A DNA stretch of 46,669 bases, taken from assembly GCA_964437365.1 (NCBI GenBank), contig CAYTGM010000034.1, positions 1-46,669 on the forward strand, in the 5' to 3' direction. A program made the position numbers and the translations under genes. Of the stretch, positions 15,144-24,410 are shown in pieces. Numbering within the stretch: position 1 is the stretch's first letter; every line of letters starts with the position of its first letter. This DNA is from CAYTGM01 sp964437365. GTDB taxonomy: Bacteria; Sumerlaeota; Sumerlaeia; SLMS01. Under the pieces are notes generated by a model. It made no database searches. It saw nothing but the letters and a program-made list of their open reading frames with translations, and was not told where the DNA came from.

Positions 15144-15187
15144 GTGTAGTGAGCCGTGCTTCCCCCAAGAAAACCGGCTCACTACAC
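15144..15187 (-). promoter_or_regulatory. Leader hairpin upstream of the GHL10 gene
   Basis: A perfect 13-bp inverted repeat, GTGTAGTGAGCCG (15144-15156) and CGGCTCACTACAC (15175-15187), encloses an 18-nt loop. It ends 25 nt before the GHL10 start codon, so in the minus-strand transcript it would form a strong hairpin in the 5' leader close to the ribosome binding site. It could stabilise the mRNA or bind a regulator. There is no U-run, so it is not a normal terminator. The rest of the 405-bp divergent gap (15119-15523) must hold both promoters; I could not fix their boxes. Confidence 0.6.
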
Positions 15188-15523
15188 CCTTCGTCTCTCT
15201 GAAGAGTTGTACTGTCATGGCAAATAGCCAGCCAGTTAATAAATGAAGAAAAATCAATGTTTTAGAGCCCAAAGCCCCTCCCACATATGAGCCCCGTGAG
15301 CAATGCATCGTTTCTGTGCAATGATATACAAAACGTAGGGTCACAACCTATGTTTACTTTCGGTTAAAACATCATCTTCGGTTGTATGCGTAGTCTTACT
15401 GAGGGCAGTGAAGATGAAGACCCTCTTGGTTATGGAAGAAAGGTAAGAATCTGTAATTTTCTGAATCCTTCCTTCATGTTCATGTCCTTATAGTAGGTAG
15501 AAAAACCTATCTGGAGCATATAT

Positions 15524-18500
15524 ATGAATAATTCAATAGATGAGGCATGGGAGCGATTTCTTGAGGAACCTGAAGAGCAATCATTTCAGCCGGTCTTCGA
15601 GAAGTCCCATGAAATTGTCTGGAGTATTTGCATTCGAATCCTCCGGTCACCAGAGGAGGCCGAGGATGCGTACCAGCGGGTCTGGGCGCGTCTTCTCGCT
15701 GCTTCCAGGGAACAACGCGTACACCTCCAGAAAGCTGGCATGGTGGAAACAATGCGAAAACTCTCCATACTTGAGGCCGACAGATTGAGAAAAAGACGTT
15801 CCAGAAGAAACAAGAAGGAGATCTTAGTAGAGGAGATTCCCCATGTTCCAGATGGAGGTGCGCGTCCAGATACTCAAGCTGCAGAGCGAGAACTGATAAC
15901 TAAGATCGAAACGCTCATTCAGACATTACCAGAAAAGTATCGCATACCTCTTCTGATGTATTATTTCAACGGTCTTTCGCATCGTGAGATCGGTGAAGCC
16001 TTGGGGCGTCCTGCTCGTACCATTGGCACGCAGGTTTCTCGCGGTGTCAAGAAGCTGTCGAAATTGATGAAAAAAGCGGGACTCGGCGAGGTTACCCCGG
16101 TACTGGCATTACTTGGGCACTCTTATATATCTACACCGGTTCCAGCAGCAGTAAGCTCTGCGGAAAGTGTGTACACATTAGCCAGCAAATCGGTTTCCGA
16201 ATATAACGGCCTGGGTGTGACTCTCTTGATGGCTGAGAAGAGCAAGCTTGCCGTTCTTCATATCGCTGCCACAGCTGCAGTGATTCTAGCTATAGCGATT
16301 CCAATCGTTTCGAATACGTTGGCGAAGGAAGCGTCCGCTTCCAATGAATCGACCGAGTTGATTATCGAGAACACAGTGCAGGAAGAGGTGGACCCGGTTA
16401 CACCTGGAGAATCTGAATCTACACATGGGCATGATACCGAAGGGCGGGATCGGGAAATGACTTCCCAAGTGAATGAGAGCGAACAACTTGAAGTTCGCAC
16501 CGACGAGAAGATTACTCCGGGGACGTCCGTTGCCTATGGAACGGTCTATTACCCAGACGGTACTACCCCATTCGAAGGCGCTGAAGTCCGACTTATTTTT
16601 TTCGGTGAAGAGAGCTTTGGGGATTTGACAACAACTTCATCATCGGACGGCAGTTGGGAGATCCGCGATTTGAAAACGAGCACGGCTTTTCTTGCAGCGA
16701 GCTCTGTGCTCTACCGTGCCTTCGATCGCGAGAAACCAAGGATTCTGAACCTCAAGAGTGGTGAGCGGAATGGTCCCTTTGATATTGTTATGCAGGATGG
16801 CCACCTTCTGAGTGTTGCAGTGCTTTCAGAGGAGACCCTCGAGCCTGTTTCAGGCGCCCGGGTAATTCTCGAAGACGGAAGTGAAGGGAGAACGAATACA
16901 GAAGGAGTTATTCATTTTGGAGGATTAATGCCCGGCGAATGGCAGGTTCAGATCCTTGCTGAAGGATTTGCTGAAATGAAAAAGACAGCTAATCTCGTTG
17001 AGGATGAGGGAGGAATCATCGAGGCACATCTCAAACCAGGTGGAACTGTGTATGGATATGTGACCGACAACAACGGCGCTCCCATTTCAGATGCAACTTA
17101 CGGCGTCTATGCTTCGGGTCCTGGCTTCTTTATCCATTTTGAGCGGACAAAACCAGATGGATCATATCGAGTCGACTATCTTCCTCTGGGAGACAGCTTG
17201 AGAGACATTACCTTTAAACACCCTGAGTTTCCTACGACCTCATCACCTGCATTTCATATTCCTTCTGATACCGGTGAAGTGCAACTTGATATCATTATGT
17301 CTCAAGGTGACTTTGCAGAAGGTCTTGTTGTCGACATGAATGGCCAGCCGATTCAAAATGCAAAGATTATATACGGGTATAACACGCACCATGAGCTCAA
17401 AACCAGGACAGGGTTTAATGGTGAGTTTCGACTAGATTCATTATCGAGTGAGAGCTGGTTCGATTCTGTGAATATTTCAGCAGATGGTTATGCTGCTCAG
17501 AGATTCGACGGTCTCAAGAGGGGCGCTTCTTCTTCCCCCAATCACAACCGGTTTCAGCTTCATCCTGGTCAGTGGGTGGGCGGAACAGTTACTGACACCG
17601 CGGGAAGAGCCCTTCCGGAAGTCATTGTTTCTGCAAGATATGCAGATCTTCAAGGCTACATCCCTGGTATCAGAATGAAGACAGATTCAGAGGGTAAATT
17701 CAAATTACAAGGACTTCCAGCGAACACTGAGCTTGAATTCTATTCCCCAAAGCATTCTCGCAAGAGAGAATCTTCTCCGAATATGAACAGCAACGACAAC
17801 GTTTTTGAGTTGGATCCACTTGCCCAGATCATTGGAAAGGTTATAGACAAAGAATCACAAGAACCGATCGAACGATTCAATATTAAAATCCGACACGCTC
17901 GAGACACTCGAGATGGAGAACGATTTGCCGAAGTCGAAGTTTCGCGATCACGAAGAGGAGCAGACTTTGATAGTGATGACGGAACTTTTCTCCTGAATGA
18001 ATTAATACTTGATGCACCTCATGATCTTGAGTGTTCGGCTGAAGGATATGGCATTAAATCTATCTCACGAATATTTGCAAGGAAGGCGGGTGAAGAAGAA
18101 GAGATAGTTTTCGAGATGACACCACCCGAATGGATGATAATTGCCGGGCAGGTCAAACGAGAAGATGGGAGCCTGGTTCAGGATGCAAATGTCCACCTAC
18201 TGGTATCTGACTATACGGATAGAACACGATCTCCTTCATTCCACTGGTCTATGGTCACTGATGCCAGTTACAGAGGCGCAACCAGGGATTATGAACTGGT
18301 ACGTACTGATAGCAAGGGCGCTTTCTCTTTCCGGTTAGAAAAGATCGAAAACCTCATCGATCTTGCCGTAACGGGAAACATGATAGGAAGAGCTCATCTC
18401 GAACTTGATTCGCTATCGAATGAGGAAAAGGGAAATCTAGTAATCACTGTCGTTGAGGGTGGAGCGATCAAAGGAACCTTGAACTCCAGTATCTACCCGC

Positions 18501-19012
18501 AAAGCCTTGGTGTAACACTCGGAAAAGAGGAAGGCGGTATCATCAAAGCGTACGATTATGGATCGACTAACTTTGCTTTCGAAAGTCTCCCACCGGGCCC
18601 GTATATCGTCTGCGTGAACTCAAATCAACATGGGCGTGGACCATCAGCTGGACGGTTTGTTGAGGTACGGGCAGGAAAGACAGAGGTTGTAAATCTTGGT
18701 GAGGAAACACTCCCTGAAGTTGAAGGCAGGATTATTATAGGGGCTGAGCCTCTATCCAGGGAAAACGTTGCTCTGGTAATGATTCTATCTGAGCATATAC
18801 GACCTTGCCGCCTTGTTCAAACCAGTGAAGAGGGGTTCTTCCTCCTGAGAAACGTAGAATTGGGTGACTATGAAATCGTTGTTTTGGGCGATGCGGAGCC
18901 AACACTTCAAAACCTTAAATCTACTAAGTATGCAAGAGACATTCTGCATGTAGGGAGTGGCGATATTAGTAGAGATTTTATTTTCTCAAGCGTGATCGAA
19001 GCAGAAAAATGA
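15524..19012 (+). CDS. ECF-like sigma factor with a transmembrane anchor and giant extracytoplasmic domain
   Basis: This 1162-residue protein begins as an ECF sigma factor. Region 2 covers about residues 20-65 (IVWSICIRILRSPEEAEDAYQ, shortened here to its core). Region 4 covers about 130-180, with TLPEKYRIPLLMYYFNGLS and the helix-turn-helix HREIGEALGRPARTIGTQVS. A hydrophobic helix (about 242-266, ending IAIPIVSNTL) then crosses the membrane. Residues 270-330 are acidic and Ser/Thr-rich, and about 830 residues of carboxypeptidase-regulatory/Cna-B-like beta domains follow outside (for example GTVYYPDG, GYVTDNNGAPISDA, GTVTDTAGRALPE and GKVIDKESQEPIE). Large C-terminal extensions are known in planctomycete ECF factors; this layout suggests a one-protein signal transducer. 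No anti-sigma gene is adjacent. The start has a good site, CTGGAG (15511-15516). The divergent GHL10 gene is a plausible target. Confidence 0.88.
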   Translation: MNNSIDEAWERFLEEPEEQSFQPVFEKSHEIVWSICIRILRSPEEAEDAYQRVWARLLAASREQRVHLQKAGMVETMRKLSILEADRLRKRRSRRNKKEILVEEIPHVPDGGARPDTQAAERELITKIETLIQTLPEKYRIPLLMYYFNGLSHREIGEALGRPARTIGTQVSRGVKKLSKLMKKAGLGEVTPVLALLGHSYISTPVPAAVSSAESVYTLASKSVSEYNGLGVTLLMAEKSKLAVLHIAATAAVILAIAIPIVSNTLAKEASASNESTELIIENTVQEEVDPVTPGESESTHGHDTEGRDREMTSQVNESEQLEVRTDEKITPGTSVAYGTVYYPDGTTPFEGAEVRLIFFGEESFGDLTTTSSSDGSWEIRDLKTSTAFLAASSVLYRAFDREKPRILNLKSGERNGPFDIVMQDGHLLSVAVLSEETLEPVSGARVILEDGSEGRTNTEGVIHFGGLMPGEWQVQILAEGFAEMKKTANLVEDEGGIIEAHLKPGGTVYGYVTDNNGAPISDATYGVYASGPGFFIHFERTKPDGSYRVDYLPLGDSLRDITFKHPEFPTTSSPAFHIPSDTGEVQLDIIMSQGDFAEGLVVDMNGQPIQNAKIIYGYNTHHELKTRTGFNGEFRLDSLSSESWFDSVNISADGYAAQRFDGLKRGASSSPNHNRFQLHPGQWVGGTVTDTAGRALPEVIVSARYADLQGYIPGIRMKTDSEGKFKLQGLPANTELEFYSPKHSRKRESSPNMNSNDNVFELDPLAQIIGKVIDKESQEPIERFNIKIRHARDTRDGERFAEVEVSRSRRGADFDSDDGTFLLNELILDAPHDLECSAEGYGIKSISRIFARKAGEEEEIVFEMTPPEWMIIAGQVKREDGSLVQDANVHLLVSDYTDRTRSPSFHWSMVTDASYRGATRDYELVRTDSKGAFSFRLEKIENLIDLAVTGNMIGRAHLELDSLSNEEKGNLVITVVEGGAIKGTLNSSIYPQSLGVTLGKEEGGIIKAYDYGSTNFAFESLPPGPYIVCVNSNQHGRGPSAGRFVEVRAGKTEVVNLGEETLPEVEGRIIIGAEPLSRENVALVMILSEHIRPCRLVQTSEEGFFLLRNVELGDYEIVVLGDAEPTLQNLKSTKYARDILHVGSGDISRDFIFSSVIEAEK

Positions 19013-19160
19013 AGGTTTTCCGGTGCGCTAAAGGTAGGCAGCCTTTCGGAGCGAAATCATGATCTGCATTTCTAAGAAAGATAATTCCAACAACATGTTA
19101 TCCTGATGATATACAGTAAAATAGAAGGCTTAATACTCAAGAATGTGATCTAGATGAAGT

Positions 19161-19190
19161 GAGAGGCGTGTTCCCTTTAACACGCCTCTC
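19161..19190. terminator. Bidirectional terminator between the sigma factor and mtaC genes
   Basis: A perfect 12-bp stem, GAGAGGCGTGTT (19161-19172) with AACACGCCTCTC (19179-19190), closes a 6-nt loop CCCTTT between two convergent genes. U-runs are poor on both strands, so efficiency is uncertain, but position and stability fit a shared terminator. The rest of the 303-bp gap (19013-19315) shows nothing else I can name. Confidence 0.75.
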
Positions 19191-19315
19191 GTTACCGATC
19201 CTGCCCAGGTGCTATTGTTACTTGATTCCTAAAGAACTTCTACCTCCTCCATTCATCCTTATCGGTATTCTCCCGGGGCCCCACTCCATGTCTCAGTGGT
19301 CCTTGCAGCCGTAGT

Positions 19316-19990
19316 TTAGCTGGTTACACCTGTTAGTTGCTTAGCCAGTGATACAGCCTTCGCGGCATCGGATGCGTAACCATCAGCCCCTATTTCTTCA
19401 GCATACTGCTGCGATACGGGGGCACCGCCAATCATCACCTTGTTCTGTAGCCCAGCATTTCGAAGGACTTCGATCGTTGTACGCATCTCTTCCATGGTAA
19501 CGGTCAACAATGCCGAGAGCCCAACCAATGCATCGGGGTTTGCCTTTGCTGTTTCGACAAATTTCTCCGGAGGCGTATTGATGCCTATATCAATCACTTC
19601 AAAGCCAGCGCCTTCCAGCATCATGACGACCAGGTTCTTACCGATGTCGTGCATATCGCCTTTGACTGTTCCGATGATCACTTTGCCCACTGTTGTAGAA
19701 GCCTGATCCGTGAGGAAAGGACGCAGCAGTTCAAGCCCGCCTTTCATCGCTTTGGCGCACATCAGCATCTCGGGAACAAAGTATTCGCCATCGCTGAACT
19801 TCTGACCGACCACGTCCATTCCTGAAATCAAACCCTTCTTCAGCACCTGACTCGGATCTTCCCCCGCATCGATTGCTTTCTGAACCAGCTCCTTAACGCC
19901 CGGTTGCCCCTTCAAGTCAGGAGGAAACTTGGCATTCTCATCAATGTGTCCTCTGATCACCATCTCACGGATTTCTTCAATTATACTCAT
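19316..19990 (-). CDS. mtaC: Methanol-type corrinoid protein (MtaC-like)
   Basis: This 224-residue protein has the two-domain build of methyltransferase corrinoid proteins. A helical cap domain (about 1-98, ending near FVPEMLMCAKAMKGGLELL) precedes a B12-binding Rossmann domain (about 100-224). The cobalt lower ligand is H114 in the DxHxxG motif GDMHDIGKN. The SxL motif is in GLSALLT and the GG motif in MIGGAPV. It accepts the methyl group from the partner methyltransferase and passes it to a coenzyme-specific second methyltransferase. It is 61 bp downstream of mtaB on the same strand, which is why I name it mtaC rather than mtbC or mttC. No MtaA-like or reductive-activator gene is present in the window. 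Confidence 0.88.
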   Translation of the reverse strand: MSIIEEIREMVIRGHIDENAKFPPDLKGQPGVKELVQKAIDAGEDPSQVLKKGLISGMDVVGQKFSDGEYFVPEMLMCAKAMKGGLELLRPFLTDQASTTVGKVIIGTVKGDMHDIGKNLVVMMLEGAGFEVIDIGINTPPEKFVETAKANPDALVGLSALLTVTMEEMRTTIEVLRNAGLQNKVMIGGAPVSQQYAEEIGADGYASDAAKAVSLAKQLTGVTS

Positions 19991-20051
19991 TGTCTATACT
20001 CCTGGGTACCTGACTGGTAGTATTCAAATTCATTCTGGTTAAACAGAATGC

Positions 20052-21443
20052 CTACACGTTCAAAGGTTCAAGACCGTACTCCTCCGGAACAAAGGGCAGT
20101 TCAGGATGCGTCATGGAAACTGTCATCAATAGCTCTTCTTCCGTATCTGGAAGTGTCTCGCGCTGCATTTCAATCATGCCCAGCCAACGGGATTCCGTTT
20201 CAGAAAGATGAAGTTTATCTTCATCGACCGCCTCTTTGATCACGCTTAACGTCTCATCAATCGCGATCGTGGCCATTTCCAATGGCGAATCCGCTTTCGC
20301 CAGTGCATGGCTGATCCTCAACACATTCGCAGGATCAAGTATATATGCCTGAGGGTCATGATAGATATCACTCTTTGAGAACCAGTCCTGCAGCTTCTGG
20401 ATCGATTCAACGCCTTCACCCGCGGCTTCATTCATGAGGCGGCAATCGTATATCAGCTGCTCAACTGAAGCGACAGGAGCCGGACCGCTCAGAAGTCGTA
20501 TATTCTGAACCGACTCGTTGCTCCACATATCGCAGCAGGCAGCAGAGACGTTTCCAACGACACTCAAGTGGGCACAGGAACTGGACTTGCCTTCCATCGC
20601 GATCGGAATGCCTTCCAGAACTTTCAGAAACGGTCCCTCATAGGCACAATCTTTACTCGGACCCTGAGCACCCTGCCTGTAAGCCTCTAAACTTCTCACA
20701 ACAGTCATCACTCTGACAACAGACGCCAGCACGCGAGGAATCATTCCTTTATCGGCAAGAACCATTGCCGTATTGCCAAAGCCGCAGGCCGTATCTCCTG
20801 CTGCAATGGATCCAGTTCGATCAGCAATCTCTTTGATTCGCTTCCAGAGAAAAGACATATCCCGAACCCCAAGAACAGAGAGCGCATAGACAATTCCTGG
20901 TAGATCGCCGTTGAGAAGAGCCTCATCATGAAGCTCTTTTCCACCTGTTGACTCGATCGAGAGAAGGTCGGCGCCTGCTTCACTGCAAAGTTCGAAAGAA
21001 CGAAACATCTTCTCAGCCAGATGACCGCTTCGCATCAGGATTGGCCGCTCGTTGTCTCGTATATCAACGGGAGTGACTCGCAATGCAGAGGCGAGTCCAT
21101 CTCCATCATGATACTTATCCATGGTCTTGCGAAGGATCGCCGTGATTTCGGCTCCCCATTCAGGGTCCAGCGTCATCGGCGGTAGCAGTTCTAGCTCAAC
21201 GATCAAACCTGGGGCCTTCAGTTCGACAGAACGCTGGCAGACTCCTTCGATCATTTCCTGATAGTGATTTGATGCATCCTGCCGTGCGGTTGGTTTCTTC
21301 ATGTCCATGGAAGGGAGCGTGAAATTGATTTCCGGATAAACGATCCCCGCTCCGATCTCGATTCCATGACCGCATTTAAGGGGTTTGGGGGCGGTTCCGA
21401 ACAGAAGTTGGTCGATGGACTGGATGGCTGGTGTAAGGCCCAT
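20052..21443 (-). CDS. mtaB: Methanol:corrinoid methyltransferase (MtaB)
   Basis: This 463-residue protein transfers the methyl group of methanol to the cobalt of MtaC, using a zinc ion. From the ATG at 21443, residues E164 (SIESTGGKE) and C220 (GDTACGFGN) fall exactly at the zinc-ligand numbers known for Methanosarcina MtaB (E164, C220, C269). C266 (SKDCAYEG) is the likely third ligand. The family stretch GIVYPEINFTLP (33-44) is intact. This agreement and a ribosome binding site (AGGGAG, opposite strand 21452-21457) support this start over the longer frame that opens at 21512. It forms an operon with mtaC. In bacteria such pairs feed methanol carbon into methyl-tetrahydrofolate for acetogenesis or oxidation; which applies here is unknown. 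Confidence 0.92.
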   Translation of the reverse strand: MGLTPAIQSIDQLLFGTAPKPLKCGHGIEIGAGIVYPEINFTLPSMDMKKPTARQDASNHYQEMIEGVCQRSVELKAPGLIVELELLPPMTLDPEWGAEITAILRKTMDKYHDGDGLASALRVTPVDIRDNERPILMRSGHLAEKMFRSFELCSEAGADLLSIESTGGKELHDEALLNGDLPGIVYALSVLGVRDMSFLWKRIKEIADRTGSIAAGDTACGFGNTAMVLADKGMIPRVLASVVRVMTVVRSLEAYRQGAQGPSKDCAYEGPFLKVLEGIPIAMEGKSSSCAHLSVVGNVSAACCDMWSNESVQNIRLLSGPAPVASVEQLIYDCRLMNEAAGEGVESIQKLQDWFSKSDIYHDPQAYILDPANVLRISHALAKADSPLEMATIAIDETLSVIKEAVDEDKLHLSETESRWLGMIEMQRETLPDTEEELLMTVSMTHPELPFVPEEYGLEPLNV

Positions 21444-22089
21444 GATGGGGACTCCCTGGAAAAAATCAAAAATGAGGAGAAACTTCCCTCTCTCATTTTC
21501 AACTATTCCCATATCGCGATAACAGGAATGTGTGCAAGTTCTTTTTAGATAAAAAGCGCTGACCCGGTGAGCGATTGGTCAATAGTCGCTAGCTGGATGG
21601 CTAAGATCGTCTTATATTCAACATTATCGAGGGAACTATGCATCGGGGTTTCCGGGTCTCGTTTCGATGGGCTCCAGAAGAGGGGATTTAAAACCGAGGT
21701 TTTCAAGGAGCTGTTTCGAGATGTTGCGGTTTTAAATCGAAAAGAGTTGTTTCTGGGGTATCCAATTCAAGTTGGATAATTGCAGATTTATCGCTGCTGA
21801 TAAGGCCAAAAAGAGTATTTTCCCGTTCTTCTCATTTGTTCTATTTGGTGTCCGTTCCTTGCGTCTACCTTTCCGGCGTCAGGAGAAGTGTGTATTGCTG
21901 AATTCTTCGAATTTGAAAGGCCTGAGAAAACCTTTGGGATTCGAGCACTCCTCTCTTGCACTCATAGACAGAGACAAACCAAGTTTATCGGCCTTTGGCT
22001 AAACTTTTCCCTGTTCGCAGGAGTCTTTCCGCACATAGCCCCGCGCTACAGAATTAATTGAACTGTTAATACTTTCGGGACCTGATTGA
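21444..22089. other. Divergent intergenic region between mtaB and the secretin gene
   Basis: About 650 bp without a convincing gene. Plus-strand frames at 21567-21779 and 21772-22002 lack ribosome binding sites and family-like sequence. The region must contain the promoters for mtaBC (minus) and the secretin (plus). It contains one nested inverted repeat, listed separately. Confidence 0.5.
21685..21738. repeat. Nested inverted repeat in the mtaB-secretin gap
   Basis: Outer arms GATTTAAAACC (21685-21695) and GGTTTTAAATC (21728-21738) are a perfect 11-bp inverted repeat. A second, competing hairpin, AAAACC-GAG-GTTTT (21690-21702), uses the left arm. Two mutually exclusive folds are typical of switching leaders, but no ligand motif is recognisable. 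It lies about 240 bp upstream of mtaB and 350 bp upstream of the secretin. Confidence 0.5.
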
Positions 22090-24330
22090 ATGACCATAGA
22101 TTTCGCTGCCTCACCAAACCGAACGAACCCTTTTCGAGCTTTCAAATCTCTACTACTTATTTTTATGACCGTTCTTGCTGTGTCGACCTATGCGCCCTTG
22201 AATGCTCAGGATGAAGATGGGGGAGAATCAGGAGGTTCCAATCTGGTTACGATCGGTATGAATGGGGGCGCCATCGAGTCAGCCGCGGCGGTTCTCTCCG
22301 CTTCGATCGACGGTACAGTCAACATTTACGGCAAGGCGGCCGGACTTCGCGTGACAGTCCTTGCGGAAGATCAGCCGATTGAGACTGTTCTCGGGATGAT
22401 CTGTAACCCGAACGGGCTGACCTGGTGGGAAGAAAACGGTGACTATGGAATTTCTGACCGTCAGTACTTCGAGCAGAATATTCTCCCCAAACGCGTTGTT
22501 GAGCGGGTTTTCCGTCCCAATAATATCAAGGCGGGTGATTTGAACGAGGCGATCCAGAATCTTCTAACACCCAACGTGGGGAGTTCCATCGCTGATGAGC
22601 GTACCAATAAACTGATCGTGAACGATCTGCCTCAAATTCTCACGAAGATTGAGGAATTCATCCGTCAGATAGACGTTCAAAACATCATTCGTGTTTTCTA
22701 TATCCGTCATGCGAACGTGGAAGAAATTGCCCAGAAGATCGAGAATTATAAGTCAGAACCAGGAACGATTGAGATCGATACAAAGACTCACCAGATTATC
22801 GTTACCGATCAATTGTCCAATATCAAAAAGATGGAGCTGTTGATCGATATTCTCGACGTCGGTCCTGAGATTGTCATTTACGACGTGAACAACATCGGTA
22901 TCGAGGGCGAGCAGCTCGAGGCTCTCCAAAGCATCATCGAATCAATTAAGACAGAGGACGAAACACTCCTTTTCGAAGTAAACCAGGATCAGGGCGTCTT
23001 CATTCTGGAGGACGTTCCTGAAGTACACGAGCGCGTCGAGCAGTTGCTTGAAGGTTTTGACCAGCCTGTGAAACAGGTTCTCCTGCAGGGTGAGATCCTT
23101 ACCACAAGCTTTAACAGGCAGTTCGATATTGGCCTGAAGCAGTTTGCGATCGCCGATGATTTGTTCGAGGCCTCAAGACAGAGCGCCGTCGGCCCCAATT
23201 TTGGTTTCGGAGGCGGGGATGGCTCAGGTGGTAACCTTCCCGACCTGAGCAACTTTGTAGATCTGGAAGATATATTCCCCAGTTTTTCACTCGTTGGGAG
23301 CACACTCACAGCGAATCAGTTGACTCAGAATGCCCTGATGCAGTTCCAGTCTGTATACAGCGACACCTCAACGCGGGTTTTACTGCAGCCAAGACTCTTA
23401 GTCAAGAACCAGGAAACTTCACGAATTTTCGTGGGTGAAGAAGAACCCTTCCTGACGACGTTCTTTGACGATTCCACAAACGGAAATAATCGCCGTACAA
23501 CAAGCCAGTCTACCGTTACCTCTGGTTTGACTTTCGAAGTTACGGTTTCGATATCAAACAGTTATCTTGTTGAACTGGACCTGAGTATAGACAACGACAA
23601 AGCGGTACCAGAGGACATCCCAACAGGGCAGGGTGACAACGTACAAAGAGTGGTTGGTCGTGAACGGCAGCAGGTGGAAACGATCCTGCAGGTTCCCAGC
23701 GGTCAAACGCGCATGATCGGTGGTTTGATTACGAATGATAATTCAGATGGTAACAGCGGCGTTCCCTTTCTTTCAAGTCTTCCGATTATCGGGCCTCTCT
23801 TTGGTTTCCGTTCTTCCACAGATCGTTCTTCAAACCTGATGATTTTCCTGACTCCTTCTGTTGTTGAGGACAACCTGCCTCGGCCCACCTCAGAAGACGG
23901 TCGTCGTGGTCGTCTTGTTACAGACTACGAGCGCGTCCCTGGTGAGTTTGATCTTGGTCTGGAAGAGGACCGGGTAGATGACGAGAACAATACAGGAGAA
24001 GATCCATTAAGTGCTCCGGAACTGATGGAAGACCTGCTATCGGGTGATTCTGAGATGGAAGAAGACCTTCTGCGCCAGATTGAGGAGGCCCGTCGCCGTC
24101 GTACTCAGGAAGCTCAGGATTCCAGCGAGATGGGGAATTACGTCCCATCTATTGGCTCAGGATCTGCCACTCTGAATCGAGGCAACCGAACAGGCGAAAC
24201 GGGAAGAGGCCCGAGTGGTCGTCCTCCCTCAAATCAGATTCCCAATCAGCGTGAACCCATTCAGGTTCAGCCTCCGCCAAACAGTAGCGCTCCTGTCATT
24301 GTACCAAGCAGAGAAACCACTTACCGGTAA
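22090..24330 (+). CDS. Secretin (GspD/PilQ class outer-membrane channel)
   Basis: This 746-residue protein has a signal peptide (cleavage near LNA-QDED, about residue 40). Periplasmic N-domains follow, including a secretin/TonB short N-terminal-like domain (about 60-130) and N1/N2-type KH-like repeats (about 140-330, for example RVFRPNNIKAGDLNEAIQNL and RVFYIRHANVEEIAQKI). The secretin barrel domain (about 335-600) has the diagnostic VPSGQTRMIGGLI and VPFLSSLPIIGPLFGF. A disordered acidic and proline/glutamine-rich tail (600-746) ends the protein. Secretins form gated outer-membrane rings for type II secretion or type IV pili, so a diderm cell is implied. No other Gsp or Pil gene is adjacent, so the system cannot be assigned. 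The ribosome binding site is weak (GGGAC). Confidence 0.93.
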   Translation: MTIDFAASPNRTNPFRAFKSLLLIFMTVLAVSTYAPLNAQDEDGGESGGSNLVTIGMNGGAIESAAAVLSASIDGTVNIYGKAAGLRVTVLAEDQPIETVLGMICNPNGLTWWEENGDYGISDRQYFEQNILPKRVVERVFRPNNIKAGDLNEAIQNLLTPNVGSSIADERTNKLIVNDLPQILTKIEEFIRQIDVQNIIRVFYIRHANVEEIAQKIENYKSEPGTIEIDTKTHQIIVTDQLSNIKKMELLIDILDVGPEIVIYDVNNIGIEGEQLEALQSIIESIKTEDETLLFEVNQDQGVFILEDVPEVHERVEQLLEGFDQPVKQVLLQGEILTTSFNRQFDIGLKQFAIADDLFEASRQSAVGPNFGFGGGDGSGGNLPDLSNFVDLEDIFPSFSLVGSTLTANQLTQNALMQFQSVYSDTSTRVLLQPRLLVKNQETSRIFVGEEEPFLTTFFDDSTNGNNRRTTSQSTVTSGLTFEVTVSISNSYLVELDLSIDNDKAVPEDIPTGQGDNVQRVVGRERQQVETILQVPSGQTRMIGGLITNDNSDGNSGVPFLSSLPIIGPLFGFRSSTDRSSNLMIFLTPSVVEDNLPRPTSEDGRRGRLVTDYERVPGEFDLGLEEDRVDDENNTGEDPLSAPELMEDLLSGDSEMEEDLLRQIEEARRRRTQEAQDSSEMGNYVPSIGSGSATLNRGNRTGETGRGPSGRPPSNQIPNQREPIQVQPPPNSSAPVIVPSRETTYR

Positions 24331-24410
24331 TACCCTCAGGGAAACCCATCATTGGCGGGTTGAACGGCGATTGCCAGACCAGATCATTTACGGTTAATGA
24401 TTAGAGGCTC

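Noticed and set aside
21567..22002. Two short plus-strand frames before the secretin gene
   Set aside because: They have no ribosome binding site and are crossed by the nested inverted repeat; nothing resembles a known family.
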